Part shown: positions 24,631-32,855 of the stretch, piece after piece
How the letters are laid out: each line of letters begins with the position of its first letter
How positions within the stretch are numbered: the first letter of the stretch is position 1
Origin: Thermocaproicibacter melissae
GTDB taxonomy: Bacteria; Bacillota; Clostridia; Oscillospirales; Acutalibacteraceae
NCBI RefSeq assembly: GCF_024498295.1
Contig: NZ_CP101827.1
Location: 1 to 64,000, forward strand
DNA: 64,000 bases
Reading direction: 5' to 3'
Notes under the pieces: model-generated
Database searches by the model: none
The model's input: the letters and a program-made list of their open reading frames with translations, nothing else
What the model was told of the DNA's origin: nothing
Program-made: the position numbers and the translations under genes

Positions 24631-26121
24631 ATGGAGGAAAGCAAAAAGCAGATTGCCCATCCAAAAGGTGATTTCTTCAACCTGAAGGGCAGCGGTACGA
24701 ATGTGCAGACCGAAATACTTGCGGGTCTCACCACATTCTTCACCATGTCGTACATTCTGTTCGTCAATCCGCAGGTGCTTGGAAAAACCGGCATGGATAC
24801 TCAGGCAGTCTTCCTTGCGACGATTATTGCATCTGCCATCGGTACTCTGGTTATGGCCCTGTTCGCCAATGTGCCGTATGCACAGGCTCCTGGCATGGGA
24901 CTGAACGCATTCTTCACCTACACAGTCTGCATGTCTCTGGGATTCAAATGGCAGCAGGCTCTGGCAATGGTTTTCATCTGCGGTGTCATCAACATCATCA
25001 TTACCGTAACAAGTTTCCGCAAATTGATCATTAAGTCCATCCCGACAAGCCTTCAGCACGCTATCAGCGGCGGTATCGGCATCTTTGTTGCCTACATCGG
25101 CCTGAAAGACGCGAACCTGATTCAGTTCTCCACAGACGCCACCTCCATGGTGTCCATCAACGGTAAGGCTTATGACGCCAATGCTACTTACTCCGCCATT
25201 ACTTCCGTTGCTTCCAACGGCGGCGTAGTTCCGTCCATTGCAACCTTCAACCAGGCCTCAGTGCTTCTGGCTCTGTTCGGCATTGCGCTGATGGTTGTTC
25301 TCTTGATGCTGAATGTAAAAGGTGCTATCCTCATCGGCATCATTGCTACAACACTGGTCGGCATTCCGTGCGGCGTAACGAGCTTTGAGGGCGCTTCCAT
25401 TTCCTTCAGCTCGCTCGGTGAATCCTTCTCCAAACTCGGCACCACCTTTGGCGCCGCATTCAGCGCGGATGGAATGGGTTCCCTCTTTGCTGACCCCGGC
25501 AAAGTTTTGCTCGTCATCATGACGATTTTCGCCTTCAGCCTCTCCGATACCTTTGACACCATCGGAACCTTCATCGGCACCGGCCGCCGCTCCGGAATCT
25601 TCACGGACGCGGATATGGCGACCTTGGCTAACAGCCGCGGCTTCAAGTCAAAAATGGACCGTGCACTGTTTGCAGACTCCATCGCAACTTCCATCGGTGC
25701 TATCTTCGGTACCTCCAACACCACAACGTATGTTGAAAGTGCTGCAGGCATCGGTGCAGGCGGACGTACTGGTCTGACCAGCCTCACAACCGCCATTATG
25801 TTCCTCCTTTGCTCTTTCCTTGCCCCGATTGCCGGCTGCATTCCTGCCGCTGCTACGGCACCTGCACTGGTCATCGTCGGCATTATGATGATGAGCTCCT
25901 TCAAGGAAATCAACTGGCCTGACCTCGAAGATGCAATTCCGGCATTCGGCGCCAGCGTTTTCATGGGCCTGTGCTACAGCATCTCCTACGGTATTGCTGC
26001 CGGCTTCATCTTCTACTGCATCGTCAAGGCTGTAAAAGGCAAATTCAAGGAAATCCATCCGATTCTCCTTGTTTGCTCGGTCCTTTTCATTCTGAATTTC
26101 ATTGTTCTGGCTGTGATCTGA
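24631..26121 (+). CDS. NCS2 family purine permease (AzgA/PbuG type)
   Basis: A 496-residue transporter with about twelve to fourteen membrane segments. The N-terminus (KGSGTNVQTEILAGLTTFFT) and AQAPGMGLNAFFTYTVC near residue 86 are typical of the AzgA subgroup, which imports guanine, hypoxanthine or adenine with protons. Other marks are FSLSDTFDTIGTFIGTG near 305 and TSNTTTYVESAAGIGAGGRT near 365. The ATG at 24631 has GGAGG eight bases upstream. It stands alone behind its own promoter and hairpin leader, which suggests control by purine supply. The exact base transported is not determined. Confidence 0.92.
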   Translation: MEESKKQIAHPKGDFFNLKGSGTNVQTEILAGLTTFFTMSYILFVNPQVLGKTGMDTQAVFLATIIASAIGTLVMALFANVPYAQAPGMGLNAFFTYTVCMSLGFKWQQALAMVFICGVINIIITVTSFRKLIIKSIPTSLQHAISGGIGIFVAYIGLKDANLIQFSTDATSMVSINGKAYDANATYSAITSVASNGGVVPSIATFNQASVLLALFGIALMVVLLMLNVKGAILIGIIATTLVGIPCGVTSFEGASISFSSLGESFSKLGTTFGAAFSADGMGSLFADPGKVLLVIMTIFAFSLSDTFDTIGTFIGTGRRSGIFTDADMATLANSRGFKSKMDRALFADSIATSIGAIFGTSNTTTYVESAAGIGAGGRTGLTSLTTAIMFLLCSFLAPIAGCIPAAATAPALVIVGIMMMSSFKEINWPDLEDAIPAFGASVFMGLCYSISYGIAAGFIFYCIVKAVKGKFKEIHPILLVCSVLFILNFIVLAVI

Positions 26122-26141
26122 TTACACAATCTCACAGATTC

Positions 26142-26180
26142 AAAAGCTCCCGCTTCCGGTTCGGAAGCGGGAGCTTTTTG
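26142..26180 (+). terminator. Terminator after the purine permease
   Basis: Stem AAGCTCCCGCTTCC / GGAAGCGGGAGCTT with a short loop and five T. Confidence 0.9.
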
Positions 26181-26246
26181 TTGTATGATGATTCCTTACT
26201 GTGCAGGCCGTGGATTATTTGCCGTTTTTGCTTCCATAAAATTTTA

Positions 26247-26276
26247 GTACCTGCCAAAGGCATTTTGCATATTATG
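26247..26276 (+). promoter_or_regulatory. Candidate sporulation promoter, gene 1
   Basis: GTACCTG, then GCATATTATGAA: AC at 26249-26250, 17 bp, CATATTATG at 26268-26276. It resembles the sigma-K pattern AC-N16/17-CATANNNTA except for the last base, and nearly matches the element before the paralogous gene at 27087. Confidence 0.5.
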
Positions 26277-26329
26277 AAATAAGTCCGTGCGTATCCCATT
26301 TGGTCTACTTTGAGCGAGGAGGATTTTTT

Positions 26330-26914
26330 ATGAGTTGTGAAAACGGCACTTCACTGGCCGTAAGCCGTGCCCAAGATCTTGCTTTTCGCAGAAACGTAAA
26401 CGGGAACAATACGTTTTTTAACAATGAAAGTTTGAGCAACTTGTCCGGCCGGCCAAACCGATGCTTCCCAATTCAAATCAACTCTTCAACCGGCAGCGCA
26501 GGTCCGCTTGGCGTCATTACTGCCCTTACAATCCCAATCAACGTCGTTTCTACATCCATCAACACCTGCTGCATCGGAAAATCGGACATTTTAGTTCAAT
26601 TTACATCGACTATCAATATTCCGGTTGCTCTCACCACTACCCTAGTGTTTCAGGTCTATCGCTCATCTTGTATCGGAAATGCAGTTCCGGTCGGCTCGCC
26701 CTACACATTTGCCCTTACCGCAGGTGCTCTTACCAGCCAAAGCTTTGCGTTTACTTTCCTTGACAATGACGTCGCTCCCGGCACATATACCTATTCCGTT
26801 CAGCTTATCTCTGGTACTACAACCACAGTAGCCGGTGTTTCCATTTCAAACGCCACACTCAGCATCGTTGCTGTCGCAAACAACTGACCAAATACATCTT
26901 CGCAAATCTGAATT
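26330..26914 (+). CDS. Secreted or spore-surface-like protein, paralogue 1
   Basis: The coding sequence runs 26330-26887 (185 residues); the rest of the interval is the spacer before the terminator. The start has GAGGAGGA just upstream. The N-terminal 45 residues are polar. The C-terminal 125 residues form a beta-rich domain shared with the protein at 27087: GxITxLTxPxNVV, LxFQxYRxS, PVGSPYTFxLTAG, VAPGxYTYSVQL, SNATLS. The layout resembles DUF4489-like proteins of Clostridia, but this is recall, not a search. There is no classical signal peptide, which fits a mother-cell-made spore coat or exosporium component. Function unknown. Confidence 0.6.
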
Positions 26915-26918
26915 CTCC

Positions 26919-26954
26919 CAAGCCTCCGGTTTGAACACCGGAGGTTCTTTTTAT
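26919..26954 (+). terminator. Terminator after paralogue 1
   Basis: Stem AGCCTCCGGT / ACCGGAGGTT with a TTGAAC loop and T-run. Confidence 0.85.
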
Positions 26955-27014
26955 GCCAAAAAGGGAAAAATTTATTTTCCTTTTTCAAAAATACGACGTA
27001 ATTTCTGATTTTAT

Positions 27015-27043
27015 GTACCTATAGAGGCCAACCGCATAATATG
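27015..27043 (+). promoter_or_regulatory. Candidate sporulation promoter, gene 2
   Basis: GTACCT, then GCATAATATGAA: AC at 27017-27018, 16 bp, CATAATATG at 27035-27043. It is the counterpart of the element before 26330. Confidence 0.5.
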
Positions 27044-27086
27044 AAGGTGAGGATAAATCTTATCATTTCAATATAGGAGGATTCAT

Positions 27087-27905
27087 ATGAATTACGATAG
27101 AAATGACCAATTAAATCCTTGGCTCCGCGGAACATGGACTTCGGATTATCTGCCTCAGGAATTCTTCTACAAAGATAATCGCTTCGGCAGATTCGTACCC
27201 TGCTGCTTCGATCCGCGTCCCTGCTGCTTCAATCCTCGTCCTTGCTGCTGCAAATTCTTTAACCCCTGCTGTGACTTTCCGTACTACGGCGGAAGCTGCG
27301 GCGACAAGAGCCCCAGCTGCGGCGACAAATTCCCTTGCTTTGATGACAAATTCCCTTGCAGCAAACCGAATGACAGCTGCCCGTGCGACAAGCAAGACAA
27401 CAAATGCGACAACAAGTTCGACGGTAAGTGTGATGGCAAGTTCGACGGCAAGTGTGACAACAAGTTTAACGGCAAGTGTCAGCAATGCTGCGTAGTACCC
27501 AGCTCGACAACCGGCGGCACAGGCTTTCTTGGCACTATCACTGAGCTCACTACCCCGAATAACGTCGTTACTACAAACATCGACACAACCCGCGTTGGTC
27601 GGACCGATAACCTGATTCAGTTCGATGGCATCGTTGAAGTTCCTGATGGCGTCACAGCCAATCTTCGTTTCCAAATCTACCGTGCATCTAGTGTCGGCAA
27701 TGTGACTCCGGTCGGCTCGCCTTACACATTCACCCTGACAGCAGCGGGTGCGACCAGCCATAGCTTCTCGTTCTCGTTCCAAGATGAGAATGTTGCGCCT
27801 GGCAGCTACACCTATTCGGTACAGCTCGTACCGGGCACAACAACATCTGATGATGGCGTGAGAGTCAGCAATGCTACTCTCAGCGTAACAGCTATTCAGG
27901 GCTAA
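27087..27905 (+). CDS. Cys-rich repeat protein, paralogue 2 (spore-surface-like)
   Basis: A 272-residue protein with the start preceded by TAGGAGG. The N-terminal half is Cys-rich and repetitive: RPCCFNPRPCCC near residue 45, paired CGDKSPSCGDKFPC units, then tandem KCDxKFxG units near 107-131 and a final CQQCC. The C-terminal 125 residues are the same beta-rich domain as in the 26330 gene (LRFQIYRAS, PVGSPYTFTLTA, VAPGSYTYSVQL, SNATLSVTA). Cys-rich, signal-less proteins with short repeats are common in spore crust and exosporium layers, where they cross-link. That role is inferred. It may be metal-rich or disulfide-linked. Confidence 0.65.
   Translation: MNYDRNDQLNPWLRGTWTSDYLPQEFFYKDNRFGRFVPCCFDPRPCCFNPRPCCCKFFNPCCDFPYYGGSCGDKSPSCGDKFPCFDDKFPCSKPNDSCPCDKQDNKCDNKFDGKCDGKFDGKCDNKFNGKCQQCCVVPSSTTGGTGFLGTITELTTPNNVVTTNIDTTRVGRTDNLIQFDGIVEVPDGVTANLRFQIYRASSVGNVTPVGSPYTFTLTAAGATSHSFSFSFQDENVAPGSYTYSVQLVPGTTTSDDGVRVSNATLSVTAIQG
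27400..27480 (+). repeat. Tandem 24-bp coding repeats (KCDxKFxG)
   Basis: Three consecutive 24-bp units encode KCDNKFDG, KCDGKFDG, KCDNKFNG. Such short in-frame repeats can change in number by slippage. Confidence 0.8.
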
Positions 27906-27950
27906 CTAGTCATTCTCCAACGCACGGCAACAGCACAATTCTCCCGCTTA

Positions 27951-27983
27951 ATCCCCCGGCTGAATGCCGGGGGTCATTTTATT
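27951..27983 (+). terminator. Terminator after paralogue 2
   Basis: Stem ATCCCCCGGC / GCCGGGGGT with a TGAAT loop and TTTT. Confidence 0.85.
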
Positions 27984-28044
27984 CTTCCGCTAAATATGGT
28001 AAAATAGTGGAAGTTTTGAATTTGTGAAAGAGGCGGTAAAGAGA

Positions 28045-28767
28045 ATGAAAAAAGCTCTGGTAACCGGCGCTTCCGGCGGAATCGGACAGGCTGTCGCCGC
28101 ACGCCTTTGCCGTGACGGTTACCATGTTATCCTAAACTGCTTCCACTCGGTGGAAGCCGCCCAACGGCTTTGCGCACAATTAAATGCGGAACGAAGCGGG
28201 TGCGCGGAAATCGCCTGTGCGGACGTTTCCGATTTTGCGCAGACGGAAGCGATGTTCCGCGCTGCGGGCGACATTGATGTACTGGTGAACAATGCGGGAA
28301 TTGCACAGCAGAAGCTGTTCACCGACCTGACGGAAGAGGACTGGCAGCGAATGATTGGGGTGAACCTGACCGGCGCATTCCACTGCTGCCGCCTGGCACT
28401 TCCCGGGATGATTCGCCGGAAATCCGGGCGCATCATCAACATTTCTTCGATGTGGGGGCAGGTCGGCGCCTCCTGCGAGGTGCACTACTCCGCCGCAAAG
28501 GCCGGCGTCATCGGCCTTACGAAGGCACTAGCAAAAGAGGTCGGGCCTTCCGGCATTACCGTCAACTGCATTGCGCCCGGCGTCATCGACACGCCGATGA
28601 ATGCCCAGCTCGATGCGGAAACCATGCACGAGCTGGCGGACGAAACCCCTCTGTGCCGCATCGGCACCCCCGAGGATGTTGCTGCCGCCGTGAGTTTTCT
28701 CGCCTCGCCTGAGGCCGGATTTATCACAGGGCAAATTCTCGGCGTCAACGGAGGCTTTGTCATCTGA
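28045..28767 (+). CDS. Short-chain dehydrogenase/reductase, FabG-like
   Basis: A 240-residue NAD(P)-dependent Rossmann enzyme. Motifs in order: the cofactor site TGASGGIGQAVA near residue 8, NNAGIA near 85, catalytic Ser in NISSMWGQ near 135, the YSAAK Tyr and Lys near 150, and IAPGVIDTPMN near 180. The pattern is that of 3-oxoacyl-ACP reductases. It stands alone, not in a fatty-acid cluster, so another keto substrate is possible. The ATG at 28045 is chosen because the protein begins as the family does; a GTG at 28024 is in frame. Confidence 0.85.
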   Translation: MKKALVTGASGGIGQAVAARLCRDGYHVILNCFHSVEAAQRLCAQLNAERSGCAEIACADVSDFAQTEAMFRAAGDIDVLVNNAGIAQQKLFTDLTEEDWQRMIGVNLTGAFHCCRLALPGMIRRKSGRIINISSMWGQVGASCEVHYSAAKAGVIGLTKALAKEVGPSGITVNCIAPGVIDTPMNAQLDAETMHELADETPLCRIGTPEDVAAAVSFLASPEAGFITGQILGVNGGFVI

Positions 28768-28774
28768 AGCTTGT

Positions 28775-29746
28775 TCAGACGGTCGTGTGCAGCAAGCGGC
28801 AGTTTCCCTTCACGGTGTAGCTGCCATACCCTGCCGGCACAAACACGCTTTCTCCCTTTTTCATGCTCAGAACCGGATTTCCTTCTTTCAGAAGGTCTGC
28901 TTTGCCGTCCAGACAGATGAGCGAATGGAAACTCTTTTCGTCTGCATTCAGCTCCGCTTCTTTCACTTCCATGTCATATACCGTGAAAATCGGGCAGGAA
29001 GCGAGCAAAATCCTTGAATATCCGTTCTTCTCCTCGCGGCTGCCTTGAGGTCCGACCGGGCAGTCTGCCGGCTTCAGCTGTGTAACATCCTTAGCCTGCT
29101 CAATGTGCAGCTCACGCGGTTTCCCGTCTTTGCCAAGGCGTCCGTAATCGTAGATGCGGTAGGTGAGGTTGGAGTTCTGCTGAACTTCGGCGAGCAGAAT
29201 CCCTGCACCGATTGCATGCAGCGTCCCCGCTTTGATGAAAAACATATCGCCGGGGTGCACCTCGGCGCGGTGAAGCACTTCTTCGAGCGTCCCGTCATTG
29301 ATTCGGCGGGCGAATTCCTCTTTGGAGATTTCATGGTCAAAGCCGTAATAAAGTCCCGCGCCCGGCTCACAGTCCAGAATATACCACATTTCGGTTTTTC
29401 CGAATCCGCCGCCGTGCTCCCGCGCGTAGGCGTCATCCGGATGTACCTGAATAGACAGTTTATCTTTTGCATCAATCAGCTTTATCAGAACCGGAAAATC
29501 CGGAAAACGTGCGCAGTCCGTTCCGAGCACGGATTTTCCCGCCTTTTGCAGATATTCCTGCAATGTCAAACCCTTGTAATCACCGTTTTCAATCACCGAC
29601 GGCCCGTCCGGGTGAGCAGAAAGCATCCAGCTTTCGGCGATTCTGTCTGCGTCGCTCTGCTGGCCGTATTCCAGCCGGAGCCGGTTTCCACCCCAGATAT
29701 AATCTTTGCAGGCTGTTTTCAACTTCATTGGTTGCATCGTTTGCAA
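28775..29746 (-). CDS. manA: Mannose-6-phosphate isomerase, class I
   Basis: A 323-residue zinc cupin enzyme that interconverts mannose-6-P and fructose-6-P. The metal ligands are in IQVHPDDAYAREH (His pair) and EMWYIL (Glu) near residues 100-122, and a further His in GTLHAIGAGI near 175. The start is probably TTG at 29746, seven bases after GAGGAGG; an ATG three codons later is poorly spaced. It may feed mannose into glycolysis or supply mannose-6-P for glycan synthesis. It converges with the SDR gene, with only seven bases between stops. Confidence 0.93.
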   Translation of the reverse strand: MQTMQPMKLKTACKDYIWGGNRLRLEYGQQSDADRIAESWMLSAHPDGPSVIENGDYKGLTLQEYLQKAGKSVLGTDCARFPDFPVLIKLIDAKDKLSIQVHPDDAYAREHGGGFGKTEMWYILDCEPGAGLYYGFDHEISKEEFARRINDGTLEEVLHRAEVHPGDMFFIKAGTLHAIGAGILLAEVQQNSNLTYRIYDYGRLGKDGKPRELHIEQAKDVTQLKPADCPVGPQGSREEKNGYSRILLASCPIFTVYDMEVKEAELNADEKSFHSLICLDGKADLLKEGNPVLSMKKGESVFVPAGYGSYTVKGNCRLLHTTV

Positions 29747-30136
29747 GATGATTCCTCCTCAAACGCAGCGGCTGTTGTTCTTCAGCTGGCTGCAAGATTA
29801 TTTTTCTCATTGACTTGTTACACTTATTCCGCAAAAACTTCACGCCTTCCCAATAAAATAGACGTGTTTCTTCCCTTCCTGCGCCCAAAAGACAACAGAA
29901 ATTGCCGTTTTCGTTAATTTGCAAGCAATTTATACATTTAGTAAACTTGTTTTCTGCTTTTGACGCGATTCATTAAGAAATAGCACGGAAGCGGTCTTTG
30001 CGCAATAAGGTACGTCAAATCTGAGTAAATTTCCGTTGGTTCAACTTTCAAACACATATTGTAATCCTGCCAAAAATAGATTGCAAGCTTTCACGCAATT
30101 TCTTGAAACAGGGCTCCCGGAATGGTAAACTAATAC
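29747..30136. other. Intergenic region upstream of manA and the GtrA gene
   Basis: An AT-rich region between divergent genes. The only element I can support is a plus-strand promoter, TTGAAA (30103-30108), 17 bp, TAAACT (30126-30131). No RNA gene or ORF is recognised. Confidence 0.5.
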
Positions 30137-30574
30137 GTGAATGGCGGTGTTTCTTTGAACCTGATTAGAAAGCTTTGGAAGTTTATGACAACCCCAGAAA
30201 TGCTTCTCTATATCGCTTTCGGGGTCATGACGACGCTCATCAATATCCTCGCATTTCAGCTTGCCAACGGGCCCTTTGGCTGGTCTTGGCAGGCCGCTAA
30301 TATTTTTGCCTGGATTTTGGCGGTTCTCTTTGCCTTCATTACAAACAAGCTGTTTGTGTTCAAAAGCAAAAGTCTTGAACCTGCGGTTCTCTGGAGAGAA
30401 TTCGCCGAATTTATCGGGGCAAGGCTGTTTTCTCTGGGCGTTGACTACCTTTGCATGTGGCTGCTGATTGATGTCCTTGGTTGGAATGAACTTCTTTCAA
30501 AGATTGCCGACAACGTCATTGTTGTAATCATTAACTATGTTCTTAGCAAACTCGTAATATTCAAAAAGAAATAA
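30137..30574 (+). CDS. GtrA family membrane protein
   Basis: A 145-residue protein with four hydrophobic helices, a GtrA/DPMS-like fold: [38 protein letters not shown], a third near residue 95, and [17 protein letters not shown] at the end. GtrA proteins are linked with moving lipid-linked sugars across the membrane or with polysaccharide modification. The start is uncertain: GTG at 30137 has no ribosome binding site and nearly coincides with the predicted transcript start, while TTG at 30155 lies a few bases after GGCGGTG and is a good alternative. Confidence 0.8.
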   Translation: MNGGVSLNLIRKLWKFMTTPEMLLYIAFGVMTTLINILAFQLANGPFGWSWQAANIFAWILAVLFAFITNKLFVFKSKSLEPAVLWREFAEFIGARLFSLGVDYLCMWLLIDVLGWNELLSKIADNVIVVIINYVLSKLVIFKKK

Positions 30575-30615
30575 ATGTGGAACGCAGCCAACGTTCCCAA
30601 ATGGAGGATGTAAGT

Positions 30616-31995
30616 ATGAAAGCAACCGAAAAAACCATGGACCAGATTGTATCGTTGTGTAAGAACCGTGGATTCATCTATTCCGGCTCTGAAATCTACG
30701 GTGGACTTTCCAATACATGGGACTATGGACCTTTGGGAGTGGAATTCAAAAACAACGTAAAGCGTGCGTGGTGGAAGAAATTCGTGCAGGAAAGCCCGTA
30801 CAATGTCGGCCTTGACGCTGCGATTCTGATGAACCCGCAGGTCTGGGTTGCTTCCGGACACGTGGGCGGCTTTTCCGACCCGCTGATGGATTGCCGCGAC
30901 TGCAAGACGCGCCACCGCGCAGACAAACTGATCGAAGAAGCCGGCGGCGACGCAAACGGCATGACTTTTGAGCAGATGAGTGCTTACATTAAGGAGCACG
31001 GCATCAAGTGCCCCGTTTGCGGTTCTACAAACTTTACCGATATCCGCAAATTCAACCTGATGTTCAAGACATTCCAGGGTGTTACGGAAGACGCGAAGAA
31101 CGAAATCTACCTTCGTCCGGAAACGGCACAGGGCATCTTTGTCAACTTTACGAATGTGCAGCGCACAACGCGCCGCAAACTGCCGTTCGGAATCGCACAA
31201 ATCGGCAAGAGTTTCCGCAATGAAATCACGCCCGGCAACTTTACTTTCCGCACCCGCGAATTCGAGCAGATGGAGCTTGAATTCTTCTGCAAGCCGAACA
31301 CCGACCTCGAGTGGTTCGCCTACTGGAAAGACTTCTGCAAGAATTTCCTGCTGAGTCTCGGCATGACGGAGGAAAACATTCGCCTGCGCGACCATGAACA
31401 GGCAGAACTTGCGTTCTACTCCCGCGCGACAACCGATATTGAATATCTGTTCCCGTTCGGCTGGGGCGAACTGTGGGGCATTGCCGACCGCACGGATTAC
31501 GACTTGGGTCGCCATCAGGAACACTCCGGCAAAGATCTCACCTATTTCGACCAAGAAACCGGCGAACGCTACATTCCTTACGTCATCGAGCCGTCGCTGG
31601 GTGCCGACCGCGTGGCGCTTGCTTTCCTAGTTGACGCCTACGATGAGGAAATCGTTGACGAAGAGAAAAAGGATACCCGTGTTGTCCTTCACCTGCATCC
31701 TGCCCTTGCACCGTTCAAATGTGCGGTCCTTCCGCTGAGCAAAAAGCTGAACGAGAAAGCCAAGGCAATTCACGCACAGCTTGTCAAATACTTCAACGTG
31801 GATTATGACGACGCCGGCTCCATCGGCAAGCGTTACCGCCGTCAGGACGAAATCGGCACGCCGTTCTGCATCACCTACGACTTCCAGAGTGAAGAAGACG
31901 GCTGCGTAACCGTGCGTGACCGCGACACGATGAAGCAGGAGCGCATCTCCATCGACGAGCTCAAAGATTATATCGCTGAGCGCCTTGAATTCTAA
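30616..31995 (+). CDS. glyS: Glycyl-tRNA synthetase, dimeric type
   Basis: A 459-residue class II aminoacyl-tRNA synthetase of the alpha2 (eukaryote-like) kind. Motif 1 lies in the region of [17 protein letters not shown], motif 2 around [15 protein letters not shown] and [14 protein letters not shown], and motif 3 in [13 protein letters not shown] near residue 325. A zinc-like CRDCKTRH and CPVCGS pair lies in the insertion. The C-terminal anticodon domain starts near [20 protein letters not shown] is eight bases before the ATG. It follows the GtrA gene by 41 bases, leaving no room for a T-box leader. Confidence 0.95.
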   Translation: MKATEKTMDQIVSLCKNRGFIYSGSEIYGGLSNTWDYGPLGVEFKNNVKRAWWKKFVQESPYNVGLDAAILMNPQVWVASGHVGGFSDPLMDCRDCKTRHRADKLIEEAGGDANGMTFEQMSAYIKEHGIKCPVCGSTNFTDIRKFNLMFKTFQGVTEDAKNEIYLRPETAQGIFVNFTNVQRTTRRKLPFGIAQIGKSFRNEITPGNFTFRTREFEQMELEFFCKPNTDLEWFAYWKDFCKNFLLSLGMTEENIRLRDHEQAELAFYSRATTDIEYLFPFGWGELWGIADRTDYDLGRHQEHSGKDLTYFDQETGERYIPYVIEPSLGADRVALAFLVDAYDEEIVDEEKKDTRVVLHLHPALAPFKCAVLPLSKKLNEKAKAIHAQLVKYFNVDYDDAGSIGKRYRRQDEIGTPFCITYDFQSEEDGCVTVRDRDTMKQERISIDELKDYIAERLEF

Positions 31996-32009
31996 ACATT
32001 TTGCAAAAA

Positions 32010-32044
32010 TAAAAGAGCCTACGTTTACCGTAGGCTTTTTCTTT
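32010..32044 (+). terminator. Terminator after glyS
   Basis: Stem AGCCTACG / CGTAGGCT with a TTTA loop and five T. Confidence 0.85.
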
Positions 32045-32351
32045 TCTCGCAGGCCGATACGGTGTCCCTTCACAATTAGGATTGCTGCACCGTTGATAGT
32101 AACACGCCCGCCGATACTTTACAGTTTAAGCTGCTGCGGCTGCTCCCCGCGGTTCAACGCGAAACTGTTGTTGAAAAATGGAGAAATTCTCTTTTATCTG
32201 ATAGAAAAATCCATTATAATATGGCTATAAGGATTGTACAGGCAGCCCTGTGCGAATTTGGTCCGAAAGCGTGACTGAAATGCCTTCGGAAATTACATAG
32301 AGTTCCACATTCCGAGAATATCCGTTTACGGCAGGAAAGGAAAGGGATACT
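32045..32351. other. Intergenic region before zapA
   Basis: A perfect TATAAT at 32215-32220 has only a weak -35. The predicted 5' leader of about 125 nt can form a hairpin, CCGAA ... TTCGG (about 32262-32288). No ORF or known RNA is recognised. Confidence 0.4.
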
Positions 32352-32855
32352 ATGGCAAAGAATAAGGTAAGGCTGGACATCTGCGGGTGCGAATGCACAC
32401 TGAGCTCTGATGACAGCGAAAGTTACATCCGTTCCATCGGCGATGAAGTTCACAAAGCGATCAACGAACTTATGCAGAACAACGAGCGAATCTCCGTCAC
32501 AATGGCAGCGATTATTACGGCGCTGAATTACTGTGACTCTTATCATAAGGCTACGGCCTCCGCGGACAACCTTCGCGCCCAAATTAAGAATTACCTCGAA
32601 GATTCCTCACATGCCCGCATGGACGCCGAAGAATCCCACCGGGAACTCGAGCGCATCAAGAAAGAAAACCAAACGCTTCGGGCGCGTCTTGCCGCCGTCG
32701 GCGACACAGTAGAACCTGTGGAAAGCCCGGCCGTTACCGTTTCCTCAGGTACCACTTCGCAACAAACCGGCAATTTTTCAAGAGTAGAATCCAGTGCGGA
32801 CGCCGACCAGGAAAGTTTTATTAAATTCTTTGAAAGGAAAAGCGATGAAAAATAA
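32352..32855 (+). CDS. zapA: Cell division protein ZapA
   Basis: A 167-residue protein. The N-terminal ZapA domain (about residues 1-90) begins KNKVRLDICGCECTLSSDD and includes VTMAAIITALNYCD. A coiled coil follows (ESHRELERIKKENQTLRARL, about 96-118), then a Ser/Thr-rich tail of about 45 residues. ZapA binds and bundles FtsZ at the division site. The tail is longer than in short ZapA proteins and looks disordered. It overlaps the next gene by 11 bases. Confidence 0.9.
   Translation: MAKNKVRLDICGCECTLSSDDSESYIRSIGDEVHKAINELMQNNERISVTMAAIITALNYCDSYHKATASADNLRAQIKNYLEDSSHARMDAEESHRELERIKKENQTLRARLAAVGDTVEPVESPAVTVSSGTTSQQTGNFSRVESSADADQESFIKFFERKSDEK

Noticed and set aside
32045-32351. 6S RNA next to zapA
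   Set aside because: The leader is too short and lacks the long rod with a central bubble; proximity to zapA alone is not evidence.
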